DNA of 64,000 nucleotides from Acetobacter peroxydans (GTDB lineage: Bacteria; Pseudomonadota; Alphaproteobacteria; Acetobacterales; Acetobacteraceae): positions 62,001-126,000 of the forward strand of contig NZ_BJMV01000005.1 of NCBI RefSeq assembly GCF_006539345.1, given 5' to 3'. The notes below the pieces were generated by a model. That model was not told the DNA's origin and did no database searches. It was given only the letters and a program-made list of their open reading frames with translations. The position numbers and the translations under genes were made by a program. Below are positions 26,705 through 35,288 of the stretch, one piece after another (position 1 is the first letter of the stretch; each line of letters opens with the position of its first letter).

Positions 26705-26781
26705 TGGTGCACCCGAAGAGACTCGAACTCCTAACCCCCAGATTCGTAGTCTGGTGCTCTATCCAGTTGAGCTACGGGTGC
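26705..26781 (-). tRNA. tRNA-Arg (anticodon ACG)
   Basis: On the minus strand a 77-base cloverleaf can be drawn: acceptor GCACCCG/CGGGTGC, D-loop region AGCTCAACTGGATAGAGC, anticodon stem CCAGA/TCTGG around CTACGAA (anticodon ACG, normally read as inosine), T-loop GTTCGAGTC, discriminator A and an encoded CCA. Confidence 0.97.
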
Positions 26782-26882
26782 GCTGTGAGGCGGTTTCTAG
26801 CTGAGCATGGCCGCCTCGACAAGCCTGAAAATGCAGTTTTTTTAATTTTTTTTACACGCCCCTGAAAAACCCGCGCCAAACC

Positions 26883-27344
26883 TTACTTTCCCGGTCTTTT
26901 CAACGTGATATGAGCCCGGCAGTCCGCTGCGCCGTAGACGCCTTCGAACGTATCGCCCACGGGATGAGCCTCAAACACCAGCACCACGGGATGGTTCTTG
27001 TTACCTGGTAAGACAAGCTGCGCATGATAATGCTGCTTCTTCCTGTCAGGCACACCACGCAGGACCAGCGTTCCTGTCTCTGGCGAGAACAGCATATGCC
27101 CCGGCATGATCTGCATCAGCGATTCTTCCTTGGTCGGGCAGTTGCTGCCTTTGTCGCGCACCAACATGCCAACCCAGTCCCCATAGGGGTCTTTTGCCGC
27201 GCTGGCTGCGTGCGCCACCGGAGCAAGAGCCGGTGCGCCAGCCGCTGCACAGCCCCCCAGAATGACCGCAAGGCCCGCCACGGGGCCACAGGCTTTCCGT
27301 GGAACGGAGCGCACCAACGGCGTGCGCAGGAGAGAACGAAGCAT
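26883..27344 (-). CDS. Uncharacterised small lipoprotein
   Basis: A 153-residue protein that I cannot place in a family. From ATG 27344 (GAAGGG 7 bases upstream) it has a basic N-terminus, a hydrophobic stretch and LGGC (Cys32) as lipobox. The mature part begins DPYGDWVGMLVRDKG, with two Cys (NCPTKEE and AADCRAH) that could form a disulfide, and a beta-rich pattern ending HITLKRPGK. The layout suggests a small periplasmic binding or inhibitor-like fold. It is divergent from guaA. Confidence 0.72.
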   Translation of the reverse strand: MLRSLLRTPLVRSVPRKACGPVAGLAVILGGCAAAGAPALAPVAHAASAAKDPYGDWVGMLVRDKGSNCPTKEESLMQIMPGHMLFSPETGTLVLRGVPDRKKQHYHAQLVLPGNKNHPVVLVFEAHPVGDTFEGVYGAADCRAHITLKRPGK

Positions 27345-27623
27345 GGCAATACCCTTCAGACCAGAAAACGGGACAGCAATCCGCGCCAGACTGTGCGGCC
27401 CTTCGGTGTTGCGGGCAAGCCATGACCGTGCCCCTGTCCGGCCCACCGGTGGTTTTTTGTGGGTGACGCACGGATGGCATGGCTTTATACCCGGCCCTGT
27501 CGAAGCGAAGTAACCCGTAAACCCGCCATGGCTGGTTGATGCGCGGGAACCACCCTTGTAGATGAAGCAGGGTAACCCGGTTCCGAACCGTCACCCAAGC
27601 CGCCTGGAAAGACAAGCAAGCCC

Positions 27624-29225
27624 ATGTCCGCTGCCCCCACCGCGCCTGTTTCCTCTGTCACACTGGATGAAACCCTGCATCAGGACCGTATCCTGATTCT
27701 GGATTTTGGTAGCCAGGTGACACAGCTGATTGCCCGCCGTGTGCGCGAGAGCGGAGTGTATTGCGAAATCTGGCCGTTCACCACCGACCCGGCACGCATC
27801 AAGGCCTTCGCCCCGCGTGGGATCATTCTCTCCGGCGGCCCCGCCAGCGTGAATGGGCCGGATGCCCCGCGCATTCCTGAGATCGTATTCGACATGGCCG
27901 TGCCTGTGCTGGGCATCTGCTACGGGCAGCAGGCCCTGTGCAAGCAGCTCGGCGGCGAAGTGGAAAGCGGCGACCACCGTGAGTTCGGGCGCGCTTTTGT
28001 CGATATCGTCGAGGATTGCGCCCTGTTCCGGGGGGCATGGGCACGCGGTGGCCGCGAACAGGTGTGGATGAGCCACGGCGACCGCGTAACCGCCATGCCA
28101 CCGGGCTTCCGCACTGTGGCGGTCAGCGAAGGTGCCCCCTTCGCCGTGATCGCGGATGAAGGCCGCAGGCTGTATGGCGTGCAGTTCCACCCCGAAGTTG
28201 TACACACCCCCCACGGTGCCGCGCTGCTGCGTAACTTCACGCATAATGTGGCGGGCTGCTCCGGCACATGGACGATGGCCGGCTTCCGTGAAATGGAAAT
28301 CGCCCGGATTCGTGAGCAGGTCGGTAAGGGCCATGTTATCTGTGGCCTGTCGGGCGGGGTGGATTCCTCCGTGGCGGCCGTGCTGATCCACGAAGCCATT
28401 GGCGAGCAGCTTACCTGCATTTTCGTCGATCACGGTATGCTCCGCGCGGGCGAAGCCGAAGAAGTTGTCAGCACATTTCAGGGCCAGTTCAATATCCGCC
28501 TTGTCCACCGCGATGCGTCGGACATCTTCCTGTCGGCCCTCGATGGCGTGACCGATCCCGAGATCAAGCGCAAGACCATCGGCCGCCTGTTTGTTGAAGT
28601 GTTCGAAGAAGAAGCGACAAAGCTCGGTGGCGCGCAGTTCCTCGCGCAGGGCACACTTTACCCCGACGTCATCGAGAGCGTCAGCTTTACCGGTGGCCCG
28701 TCCGTTACCATCAAGTCGCATCACAATGTGGGCGGCCTGCCTGAACGCATGAACATGAAGCTGGTGGAACCGCTGCGCGAACTGTTCAAGGACGAAGTGC
28801 GCGACCTCGGGCGTGAACTGGGGATTCCTGAAAACATTGTCGGGCGTCACCCCTTCCCCGGCCCTGGTCTGTCCATCCGTATTCCCGGTGCGATCACGCG
28901 CGAAAAGCTCGACCTGCTGCGCAAGGTGGACACCGTTTTTCTGGAAGAAATCCGCGCCGCCGGGCTTTACGATGCCATCTGGCAGGCCTTCGCCGTACTG
29001 CTGCCCGTGCGCACCGTGGGGGTTATGGGCGATGGCCGCACCTACGATCAGGCCTGCGCCCTGCGCGCCGTCACCAGCACGGACGGCATGACCGCCGATG
29101 TCTACCCGTTCGACATGGGCTTTTTGAACCGTGTGGCCGGACGTATTGTCAACGAAGTGCGCGGCATCAATCGCGTTACATACGACATCACCTCCAAGCC
29201 CCCCGGCACCATCGAGTGGGAATGA
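27624..29225 (+). CDS. guaA: GMP synthase (glutamine-hydrolysing)
   Basis: GuaA aminates XMP to GMP with glutamine and ATP. The 533-residue protein has the class I glutaminase domain (nucleophile Cys in [11 protein letters not shown] near residue 95; FHPEV near 190 with His and Glu), the ATP-pyrophosphatase loop [12 protein letters not shown] near 242, and the dimerisation domain ending in GTIEWE, as in the family. A foreign-looking low-GC block begins right after its stop; the 3' end of guaA is a known integration target. Confidence 0.97.
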   Translation: MSAAPTAPVSSVTLDETLHQDRILILDFGSQVTQLIARRVRESGVYCEIWPFTTDPARIKAFAPRGIILSGGPASVNGPDAPRIPEIVFDMAVPVLGICYGQQALCKQLGGEVESGDHREFGRAFVDIVEDCALFRGAWARGGREQVWMSHGDRVTAMPPGFRTVAVSEGAPFAVIADEGRRLYGVQFHPEVVHTPHGAALLRNFTHNVAGCSGTWTMAGFREMEIARIREQVGKGHVICGLSGGVDSSVAAVLIHEAIGEQLTCIFVDHGMLRAGEAEEVVSTFQGQFNIRLVHRDASDIFLSALDGVTDPEIKRKTIGRLFVEVFEEEATKLGGAQFLAQGTLYPDVIESVSFTGGPSVTIKSHHNVGGLPERMNMKLVEPLRELFKDEVRDLGRELGIPENIVGRHPFPGPGLSIRIPGAITREKLDLLRKVDTVFLEEIRAAGLYDAIWQAFAVLLPVRTVGVMGDGRTYDQACALRAVTSTDGMTADVYPFDMGFLNRVAGRIVNEVRGINRVTYDITSKPPGTIEWE

Positions 29226-29603
29226 TCTAAGGTCGTTTCACCCTCCGCTCCGTGCCGGAAATGGCACGGACTCGGTGGTCGACAAGGATTATTTTTCCCA
29301 TTCCGTATTACCGGATGTAACCCCAACTAAGCCGCCATTTCGGCAGTGACGTTGGCATGGTGCAGGATGGTCGAGAAACGGGCTTTCGCGACCAACACTC
29401 CCCTTATTGGTAGCCGTCCGTCCTAGGACAAAATACGGGTCTATCAGTCACCTCGCCGATAAAAAGCTGAAAAAACCTCAGGCCTGTGGCTCAGCTTTAC
29501 AAAGTAACGGACTGTGGCGGGATGCACGCGGCCGTCATACCGACCGGGGTCATATCGTTGCTGCGTCAATGCCGGGTGGATGGGCGGCAGGATATCTGGC
29601 GCT
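29226..29603. other. Gene-free stretch after guaA
   Basis: A 378-base stretch with no convincing gene on either strand and lower GC than guaA. It holds a hairpin (TCCGTGCC / GGCACGGA, 29249-29270) 24 bases after the guaA stop, which may be its terminator although it lacks a T-run. I found no copy of the guaA 3' end elsewhere in the window that would mark an integration border. Confidence 0.5.
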
Positions 29604-30461
29604 TCATCCCGGAAGACCCCGGTACGCAGTGACGACATGATGCTGACGCCCAAGGCCGGCAATCGACAGTGTTACTTCGTCGCCAATTTCCAGCCATTTG
29701 GGGCGTGGTTTCATGCCCATCGACACGCCGGGCGGCGTGCCTGTGCAAATGACGTCTCCTGGCGCGAGCGTCATATAGCGGCTGCAATAGGAGACGATCT
29801 CGGCAACGCTGAAGATCATGGTTGCGCTGTTACCGACCTGCCGGCGCTCACCGTTCACGTCCAGCCACATATCGAGGTTTTGCGGATCGGGGATTTCGTC
29901 ACGGGTGACAAGCCAAGGCCCAATCGGGCCAAAACTGTCGCAGCTTTTGCCTTTGTCCCATTGGGAGCTTTGGAACTGGAAGCCGCGGTCTGATACGTCA
30001 TTGACCACGCAATATCCGCAGACATGGTCAAGAGCTTCCTCAGCGGAGACATACCGCGTGCGTTTGCCGATCACCACGCCCAATTCCAGTTCCCAGTCCA
30101 ACTGGGTCGAATGCGGCGGCTTGATGATGGGATCATTGGCACCGCTGATAGAGGTTGTCGCCTTGAAGAAGACGACCGGTTCAGAGGGTATGGCAAGACC
30201 TGCCTCTTCGGCGTGATCGCGGTAATTAAGGCCAATCGCAACGAACTTACCGATATCACGAACAGGCACCGCGTAGCGAATATCGGCGGGTAATTCGGGT
30301 AGTTGCTCCGGATCAATTTTCTGCAGCGCGGCAAGCTGGTCGTCGGCGAGAGTTTCAGCCGTGATCTCGGAAATATGCAAAGAGAGATCTCGCAGCTTTC
30401 CATACTTGTCGACGATGCCGGGGCGTTCTTCGCCCGGAGGGCCATAACGGAATAGCTTCAT
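29604..30461 (-). CDS. Fumarylacetoacetate hydrolase family protein
   Basis: A 285-residue FAH-superfamily enzyme. GLNYRDHAEEAG (about 78), the metal ligands in ELELGVVIGKR (about 125), FGPIGPWLVTRDEI (about 180) and CTGTPPGVSMG (about 240) are all present. The family includes ureidoglycolate lyase, 2-keto-4-pentenoate hydratase, 2,4-diketo-3-deoxy-L-fuconate hydrolase and oxaloacetate decarboxylase; sequence alone does not decide. AGGAA precedes ATG 30461. It is divergent from a GntR regulator, which probably controls it, and lies in a lower-GC block. Confidence 0.87.
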   Translation of the reverse strand: MKLFRYGPPGEERPGIVDKYGKLRDLSLHISEITAETLADDQLAALQKIDPEQLPELPADIRYAVPVRDIGKFVAIGLNYRDHAEEAGLAIPSEPVVFFKATTSISGANDPIIKPPHSTQLDWELELGVVIGKRTRYVSAEEALDHVCGYCVVNDVSDRGFQFQSSQWDKGKSCDSFGPIGPWLVTRDEIPDPQNLDMWLDVNGERRQVGNSATMIFSVAEIVSYCSRYMTLAPGDVICTGTPPGVSMGMKPRPKWLEIGDEVTLSIAGLGRQHHVVTAYRGLPG

Positions 30462-30528
30462 TTCGATTTCCTGTAGCTAGGGGCCACACTTTGTAGCGAA
30501 GACTGGGCTTGCGCGGGTCAAGTTTTCA

Positions 30529-30547
30529 ATATAAAACTAATTTATAT
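30529..30547. promoter_or_regulatory. Inverted repeat at the gntR start, candidate operator
   Basis: ATATAAA-ACTAA-TTTATAT is a perfect 7-5-7 repeat between the divergent FAH and GntR genes; its right arm runs into the gntR start codon (ATG 30546). FadR-type regulators usually bind short GT/AC palindromes, so this AT-rich repeat is an uncertain operator and may partly be a -10 region. Confidence 0.4.
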
Positions 30548-31271
30548 GACAGAAAAACAATTTAAAAGCCCTCTTCTGGAGGGCAATGGCGCACGCAGCC
30601 TCACCGAGGCGACGTACGCGCGCCTTCGCAGTGACATACTGGCGTGCGTTCTCGCGCCCGGCGCGCGTTTAAACGTGAAGGAGTTGTCCCAGTCTCTGGG
30701 CAGCAACCCGGCCGCCGTGCGAGAGGCGCTCTCCCGGCTTACCGCGGAAGATCTCGTCATCATCGAGCCACAGAAGGGGTTCCTTATCGCCCCTATGTCC
30801 ATTGCCGATCTGACGGATCTGACGAGCGTGCGAATTGAACTCGACGTGAATGTTCTTCGCCGCTCCATCGCCGCGGGCAATCTGGAGTGGGAAGCACGCG
30901 TTGTGGCGAGGTGGCACCAGCTTTCCAGAACGCCCATGTCCACCAGCGATGCGGCCAAGAAAGATGAGTGGGAGCGCGCACATTCCGCCTTTCACCAAGC
31001 CCTCATGAGTGCGTGTTCCAGCACGTGGCTCGTACGTCTGCGCCGAATGCTTTATGACCAATATGCGCGGTATCGCACGTTATCAGTTTCGTTCGCTCTG
31101 GCAGATCGTGATCTCGAGAACGAGCACCAAGCGTTGAAGGATGCGGCGCTCGCACGAGATGTAACGCGCGCGGCAGAGTTGCTGACAGCGCACCTCCAGA
31201 AAACAGCCGACGTGGTGCTGGATACAATCCGGCGTGACGAGGCCGTGCTGGCTTGGTTCGCCGATCTTTAG
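30546..31271 (+). CDS. GntR family regulator, FadR/FCD subfamily
   Basis: A 241-residue regulator. Residues 17-85 are the GntR winged helix (SLTEATYARLRSDILA, LNVKELSQSLGSNPAAVREAL, in parts), and 95-235 form the all-helical FCD ligand domain, with His and Asp residues (AHSAFHQAL, ENEHQAL) that bind a metal and a carboxylic acid in the family. Divergent from the FAH enzyme gene, hence probably responding to its substrate or product. Confidence 0.87.
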   Translation: MTEKQFKSPLLEGNGARSLTEATYARLRSDILACVLAPGARLNVKELSQSLGSNPAAVREALSRLTAEDLVIIEPQKGFLIAPMSIADLTDLTSVRIELDVNVLRRSIAAGNLEWEARVVARWHQLSRTPMSTSDAAKKDEWERAHSAFHQALMSACSSTWLVRLRRMLYDQYARYRTLSVSFALADRDLENEHQALKDAALARDVTRAAELLTAHLQKTADVVLDTIRRDEAVLAWFADL

Positions 31272-31458
31272 AGCACAATCTGATCAATCTGGTTCATATC
31301 CTGCGGCGATGAAGCAGACGGCCTGACCGTGACAGATATCGTCGACTGCACCGCACACCGCGTTCTGGCGTGCATCGATGGTTCGGGGCACCACTCGCCT
31401 GATCCACGCTTTCATCTTGGCGGAATGGCAGAGGAGACTTAGTCTGTAAACAGTGCGG

Positions 31459-32142
31459 TTACGAATTCGCCACTTTTGGGTGTAGAAGTAGTGTTTCGGG
31501 TGTTATTGCCTCTTTCGACAAAGGCGTGTGGCCAGAGAGGATGTCCCTAAATGCGTCCCAAGCTTCCGCCGGCCTCAACCGCGCACCTTGTTCAGCCAAT
31601 GTACCGACGCTCCGTGATGATACTGAGCGAACGAGATCACCGAACGTAAGCATAGTGTGGGGCAGCCTAATCGGCATTTTGCGAAATATGACCGTCGCCA
31701 ATAAGGCGGACAGGATGGCAATCCACCCGCTCAGATCTAGAATCACGACGGCCACCGGAAGTGCGAAGATCGCCAGCAATGCGATAGCCCCCCAAACGGA
31801 GATATATCGCACCGGAGGACGCAGCCCACATTCTTCCTTTATGATACGGTGCAACTCTTTCACGCGAAGAGTTGAAAGCGCGGAAATCGACGTTCCAGGT
31901 CGTAATGCGATGCCTATCCGGGGCTGGATGGCGCGGCGCAGCCGATAGAAGGTCATAGCTGTCGCACAATTCCCCTTGAGACCACTGGTTGGTAGACGGG
32001 CCTCAACAAGCTCAAATAAATCACCAACAGTCCGGCAATGATTGAGCTCACAATCAGACAATCGGAAGCCAAAAGCTTCTTCAACATCTTCGATCAATGC
32101 CAAGTCGTCTGAATCGCCTAGCAAGCCCAGAGATGACGACAT
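31459..32142 (-). CDS. Membrane protein with N-terminal acyl-carrier-like domain
   Basis: I know no function for this 227-residue protein. Residues 1-50 read like an acyl carrier protein: GDSDDLALIEDVEEAFG then LNHCRTVGDLFELVEARL, matching the DSL-helix and TVGDLVDYI positions, with Ser11 at the phosphopantetheine site, although the sequence around it is DSDD rather than DSL. Residues 60-110 are basic and helical; 113-135 and 138-153 are two membrane helices; the rest is a cytoplasmic or periplasmic tail. AAGGGC lies before ATG 32142. It lies in the low-GC block and is not co-transcribed with a recognised partner. Confidence 0.78.
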   Translation of the reverse strand: MSSSLGLLGDSDDLALIEDVEEAFGFRLSDCELNHCRTVGDLFELVEARLPTSGLKGNCATAMTFYRLRRAIQPRIGIALRPGTSISALSTLRVKELHRIIKEECGLRPPVRYISVWGAIALLAIFALPVAVVILDLSGWIAILSALLATVIFRKMPIRLPHTMLTFGDLVRSVSSRSVGTLAEQGARLRPAEAWDAFRDILSGHTPLSKEAITPETLLLHPKVANS

Positions 32143-32243
32143 CGACTGCCCTTTCGGTTCAAAGATTTGATAAAACTACGAAAAAATATAAAAATTTATG
32201 ATCGAAAAAAAGGATACCCCACCTCTAATCCCGAGGAAACAGA

Positions 32244-32278
32244 CCGGGCACGACGCATTCGCCGTGCCCGGCTTTTTT
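32244..32278 (+). terminator. Rho-independent terminator, plus orientation, without an obvious gene
   Basis: CCGGGCACG pairs with CGTGCCCGG over a 10-base loop and is followed by CTTTTTT. The T-run works for plus-strand transcripts, but both flanking genes read on the minus strand. It may help end the flavodoxin gene, or be the former terminator of guaA moved away by an insertion (inference). Confidence 0.7.
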
Positions 32279-32284
32279 ATGGCC

Positions 32285-32839
32285 TCAGCCGCGCAGGCGG
32301 GTGGCGACTTCCGCTACACGAACAGCGTACAGCTTGACAGTTTCCAAGTCGCCTGTGGGGATTTCGTCCACGCCTGCATCCGAGGGGCTCTGGACAAGCG
32401 CGCCCACAGAGCCGCCAAGGTTGTTGACGTCAGACCGGGTGGCCGCCTTGGTGTTGGCCGGGGGCAGACCAAGGCTGATCCAGATCCCGCCATGCTGCGA
32501 GGCAAGAGTCTGCAGGAAAATCAGGGTCACCTGCTTGTCGCCATTCAGGCTCGCGCTGTTGGTGAAGCCACCGAACACCTTGTCCTGCCAGGCGCGGGTA
32601 AACCATTTTTTGGATGTGGCATCGGCAAATTTCTTAAATTGCCAGGGCACCGAACCCATATAGGTCGGCGCGCCGAAAATGATTGCATCGGCCGCATCCA
32701 GCGTCGCCCACCCAGCTTCGGACACGTTGCCTTCGGCATCGACCTCGACCAGTTCCGCCCCGCTGGCCTGCGCCGTTGCTACCGCGATCTGTTTCGTGTG
32801 GCCGTAGCCCGAAAAATACACAATGACCGTTTTCGCCAT
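32285..32839 (-). CDS. Flavodoxin family protein (FMN-dependent NAD(P)H:quinone reductase-like)
   Basis: A 184-residue flavodoxin-fold protein related to WrbA. VIVYFSGYGHTKQIA (4-18) binds the FMN phosphate, IIFGAPTYMGSVPWQFKKF (about 54) and GGFTNSASLNGDKQVTL (about 91) contact the flavin ring. Start at ATG 32839 is backed by AGGAA; earlier in-frame starts give unrelated residues. It is divergent from an HxlR regulator with two Cys, which suggests a redox- or quinone-induced defence enzyme. Confidence 0.87.
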   Translation of the reverse strand: MAKTVIVYFSGYGHTKQIAVATAQASGAELVEVDAEGNVSEAGWATLDAADAIIFGAPTYMGSVPWQFKKFADATSKKWFTRAWQDKVFGGFTNSASLNGDKQVTLIFLQTLASQHGGIWISLGLPPANTKAATRSDVNNLGGSVGALVQSPSDAGVDEIPTGDLETVKLYAVRVAEVATRLRG

Positions 32840-32917
32840 GATCGTTCCTGCCTTTGTTAGGCGTATCGACGGATACGCGGCCCGCATGGTATAATTTTGA
32901 AACCAGCCCAACAAGAA

Positions 32918-32933
32918 GTTACCTTGTGGTAAC
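32918..32933. promoter_or_regulatory. Candidate HxlR operator
   Basis: GTTACC-TTGT-GGTAAC is a perfect 6-4-6 palindrome in the gap between divergent flavodoxin and hxlR genes, 20 bases before the hxlR start. HxlR/QorR/YodB regulators bind comparable TAC/GTA palindromes. Confidence 0.7.
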
Positions 32934-32953
32934 CGTCCCGGAGAGAAAACAGC

Positions 32954-33346
32954 GTGTCCGCCAGCGCCAGAACCGCCCTCAAACCTGCCGAGCATTACAA
33001 TGTCTGTGCAAAGGACTGTCCGGCCAGAATGGTGTTCGAACGGCTGGCTGATAAATGGACATTGCTGATCATTCGGGTGCTGCGGCAGGGGCCGTGCCGG
33101 TTCAATCAGTTACGCCGCGAAATCGAGGGAATTTCGCAAAAAGCTCTCAGCCAGACCTTACGCAAGCTGGAGCGCGACGGTCTTGTAAGCCGCACAGCTT
33201 TCCCCACGGTGCCTGTCACTGTGGAATATGCCCTGACCGGGCTGGGAGACACCCTTTCAAACCGGATCACCCCCCTGCTTTCATGGGCGGAAGATCAAAT
33301 CCAGCATGTGCTGGAAGCCCAACGCCAATACGACAGCCGCCAGTAA
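32954..33346 (+). CDS. HxlR family transcriptional regulator (QorR-like)
   Basis: A 130-residue winged-helix protein starting at GTG. HYNVCAKDCPARMVFERLADKW (in part; residues 14-30) has Cys18 and Cys22; a Cys at this place is the redox sensor in QorR and YodB. QGPCRFNQLRREIEGISQKALSQTL (in part) is the DNA-binding helix pair. By family it represses the divergent quinone reductase gene and lets go when the Cys is modified by quinones or diamide. Confidence 0.9.
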   Translation: MSASARTALKPAEHYNVCAKDCPARMVFERLADKWTLLIIRVLRQGPCRFNQLRREIEGISQKALSQTLRKLERDGLVSRTAFPTVPVTVEYALTGLGDTLSNRITPLLSWAEDQIQHVLEAQRQYDSRQ

Positions 33347-33539
33347 AAAAACTGTAATGCTCCGGGCTTTTGCCCATGCGCTCATGCCAAGATTTTGAAG
33401 CGGGCATCGGCGGATGGGCTCGCTTCCCTCCTGGACCAACCGCCAGCAAGGCCATCAGAAGATGGCAAAAAGCCCTCAGGCAAGTAATACGAGGGACCAA
33501 GGCGAAACCGCCCTGCCCCCGCTGCCAGCGGGCACGAAC

Positions 33540-33565
33540 ACTGTCGTGCCCACCAGACAGTTTTT
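33540..33565 (+). terminator. Candidate terminator in the hxlR-lctP convergent gap
   Basis: ACTGTC pairs with GACAGT over a 10-base loop and is followed by TTTT. An overlapping, mutually exclusive stem GGGCACGA/TCGTGCCC sits at 33530-33551. The rest of the 230-base gap 33347-33576 has no gene. Confidence 0.5.
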
Positions 33566-33576
33566 AAAGCGGCGGG

Positions 33577-35157
33577 TTAGCGCAATACAAACTGCTGGAA
33601 CACCACCACAATGCCAATGCTGACTGTCAGCACAAGACTGTGACGGAACGTGCGCGCCAGAACCACGCCTTCCTGACCCTTGAGAGACGTGACCGAAACG
33701 CCGGTGGTGATGTTCTGGGGCGAGATCATCTTGCCCATGACACCACCGGAAGAATTGGCCGAGGCAAACAGAACAGGATCAAGCGAAAGCTGATGCGCCG
33801 CCGCCACCTGCAGGTTGCCAAACAGCGCATTGCCAGACGTATCGCTGCCGGTCAGGAACACCGCGATCCAGCCCAGGAACACCGAGACCAGCGGGAACAG
33901 CATACCGGCGGACGAAATGCCGTAGCCCAGAGTATAGGTCATGCCGGAATAGTTCATGAGATAGGCAAGGCCGATTGTCAGCGCCACAGTCACGACCGCA
34001 AGCCAGCCCTGACGCAGCGTTGTCAGAAGCGCCGCGCCAAACTGGGCCAGCGTTGTACGGGTCAGCAGGGCCGTAATCAGTGTGGCCACCAGAATGGCCG
34101 TGCCCGTGCCCAGAGGCTCGAACTTCCAGACCGCGGCATAGGGCGCATTATAGAGCGAAATATACACCGCCTTATCCAGCCCCGGCCAGTGAATGGGCAT
34201 GGCGCCAATACGCGCAACGTGCAGAGCGTCCCACGCGATCACCACCACAATAACCGTCACCCACGGAATCCAGCCCTGCCACAGCGGCACGGCGGATGCG
34301 GTCTTCTCCTGCTGTTCCACAGTGCTGAGGTCGATTGCATGGGCCGCGTCGGGCTCGGGCTTCCAGAGCTTCAGGAACAGGATAGTCACAACCAGCGACA
34401 CGCTGGAGGACAGCACATTGCTAAGGCTGTACAGCCCGGCCCCGGAGACCAGCAGCAACGTCAGGGCAAAGCTGCCCCCGGCCACCAAGAGAACCGGCCA
34501 TGTCTGCCGGATGGAGCGCCAGCCGCCATACAGGGCCATGACGTAAAACGGAATCAGACAGGCAAAAGGGGTAAGCTGGCGACCAATCGTTGCCCCCAGC
34601 ACATCGGCAGGCAGGCCAGTGATAGAACCCAGCACCGTTACGGGAATGCCAAGCCCACCGAACGCCACAGGAGCCGAGTTGAAAATCAGCACATAAGTCA
34701 GCGCATCAAGGGCGGGAAAACCCAGCATGATCAACAATGCGCTGGTAATGGCAACTGGCGTGCCAAACCCGGCCACCCCTTCAAGGGCTGCACTGAAGCA
34801 GAAGCCCAGCACCACCAGCATAATGCGGCGGTCATTGGGGACATGCCGCAGAATCCAGCCACGAAAAGCGTCAAAACGACCGTTTTTCATGGCTACGTTG
34901 AACAGGAACAGCGCCGAAAGGGCGATCCACATGACCGGCAGCACGGAAAAAACCACGCCGTTGCTGATACTGGCGGCTGCCAGCCCCCATACGCCAACCG
35001 CCATAACCAGCCCGATCAGCAGGCCGCCCAGCGTGGCCTGCCACGCCGGACGGCGCAACACCCCCATGACAAACAGCGTCACAAGAATAGGAGAAGCAGC
35101 CAGCAGGAAAGAAAGAAAAAGGCTATGCCCGACAGGCACCAGAGGCTGGATGAACAT
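33577..35157 (-). CDS. L-lactate permease (LctP family)
   Basis: A 526-residue inner-membrane protein with 12-14 hydrophobic helices. EGVAGFGTPVAITSALLI (about 130) and FNSAPVAFGGLGIPV (about 160) are the LctP signature regions; the C-terminal SLDPVLFASANSSGGVMGKMISPQN region (in part) is also conserved. It imports lactate (and glycolate) with protons. Lactate is a preferred carbon source of acetic acid bacteria. ATG 35157 is chosen because the protein usually starts with a short leader before the first helix. No lactate dehydrogenase gene is adjacent. Confidence 0.92.
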   Translation of the reverse strand: MFIQPLVPVGHSLFLSFLLAASPILVTLFVMGVLRRPAWQATLGGLLIGLVMAVGVWGLAAASISNGVVFSVLPVMWIALSALFLFNVAMKNGRFDAFRGWILRHVPNDRRIMLVVLGFCFSAALEGVAGFGTPVAITSALLIMLGFPALDALTYVLIFNSAPVAFGGLGIPVTVLGSITGLPADVLGATIGRQLTPFACLIPFYVMALYGGWRSIRQTWPVLLVAGGSFALTLLLVSGAGLYSLSNVLSSSVSLVVTILFLKLWKPEPDAAHAIDLSTVEQQEKTASAVPLWQGWIPWVTVIVVVIAWDALHVARIGAMPIHWPGLDKAVYISLYNAPYAAVWKFEPLGTGTAILVATLITALLTRTTLAQFGAALLTTLRQGWLAVVTVALTIGLAYLMNYSGMTYTLGYGISSAGMLFPLVSVFLGWIAVFLTGSDTSGNALFGNLQVAAAHQLSLDPVLFASANSSGGVMGKMISPQNITTGVSVTSLKGQEGVVLARTFRHSLVLTVSIGIVVVFQQFVLR

Positions 35158-35288
35158 ACTCTTATCCCAAACAAGATGCTCACCGACGCTGGTGCGCATT
35201 GCTGGAAATGCTAAAAAGCCTACTGACCGTATTGTGCAAGAAAAAATCGCGTTATAACACCTGACCTCCCGAGCCGCCCGCTACCGCC

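Noticed and set aside
27591-28850. 419-codon open frame on the minus strand inside guaA
   Set aside because: Antisense shadow of guaA; the plus strand encodes an unmistakable GMP synthase.
31272-31458. Decayed transposase fragment between gntR and the carrier-like membrane protein
   Set aside because: Short frames there recall transposase debris, but no motif or terminal repeats can be shown.
29226-32280. Attachment site (direct repeat of the guaA 3' end)
   Set aside because: I looked for a second copy of the last bases of guaA further right and did not find one; no integrase gene is present.
33640-35214. 524-codon open frame on the plus strand opposite the L-lactate permease
   Set aside because: It mirrors a real gene in a GC-rich genome, is full of His/Gln/Arg/Asn, has no domain, and the minus-strand frame is a clear LctP protein.
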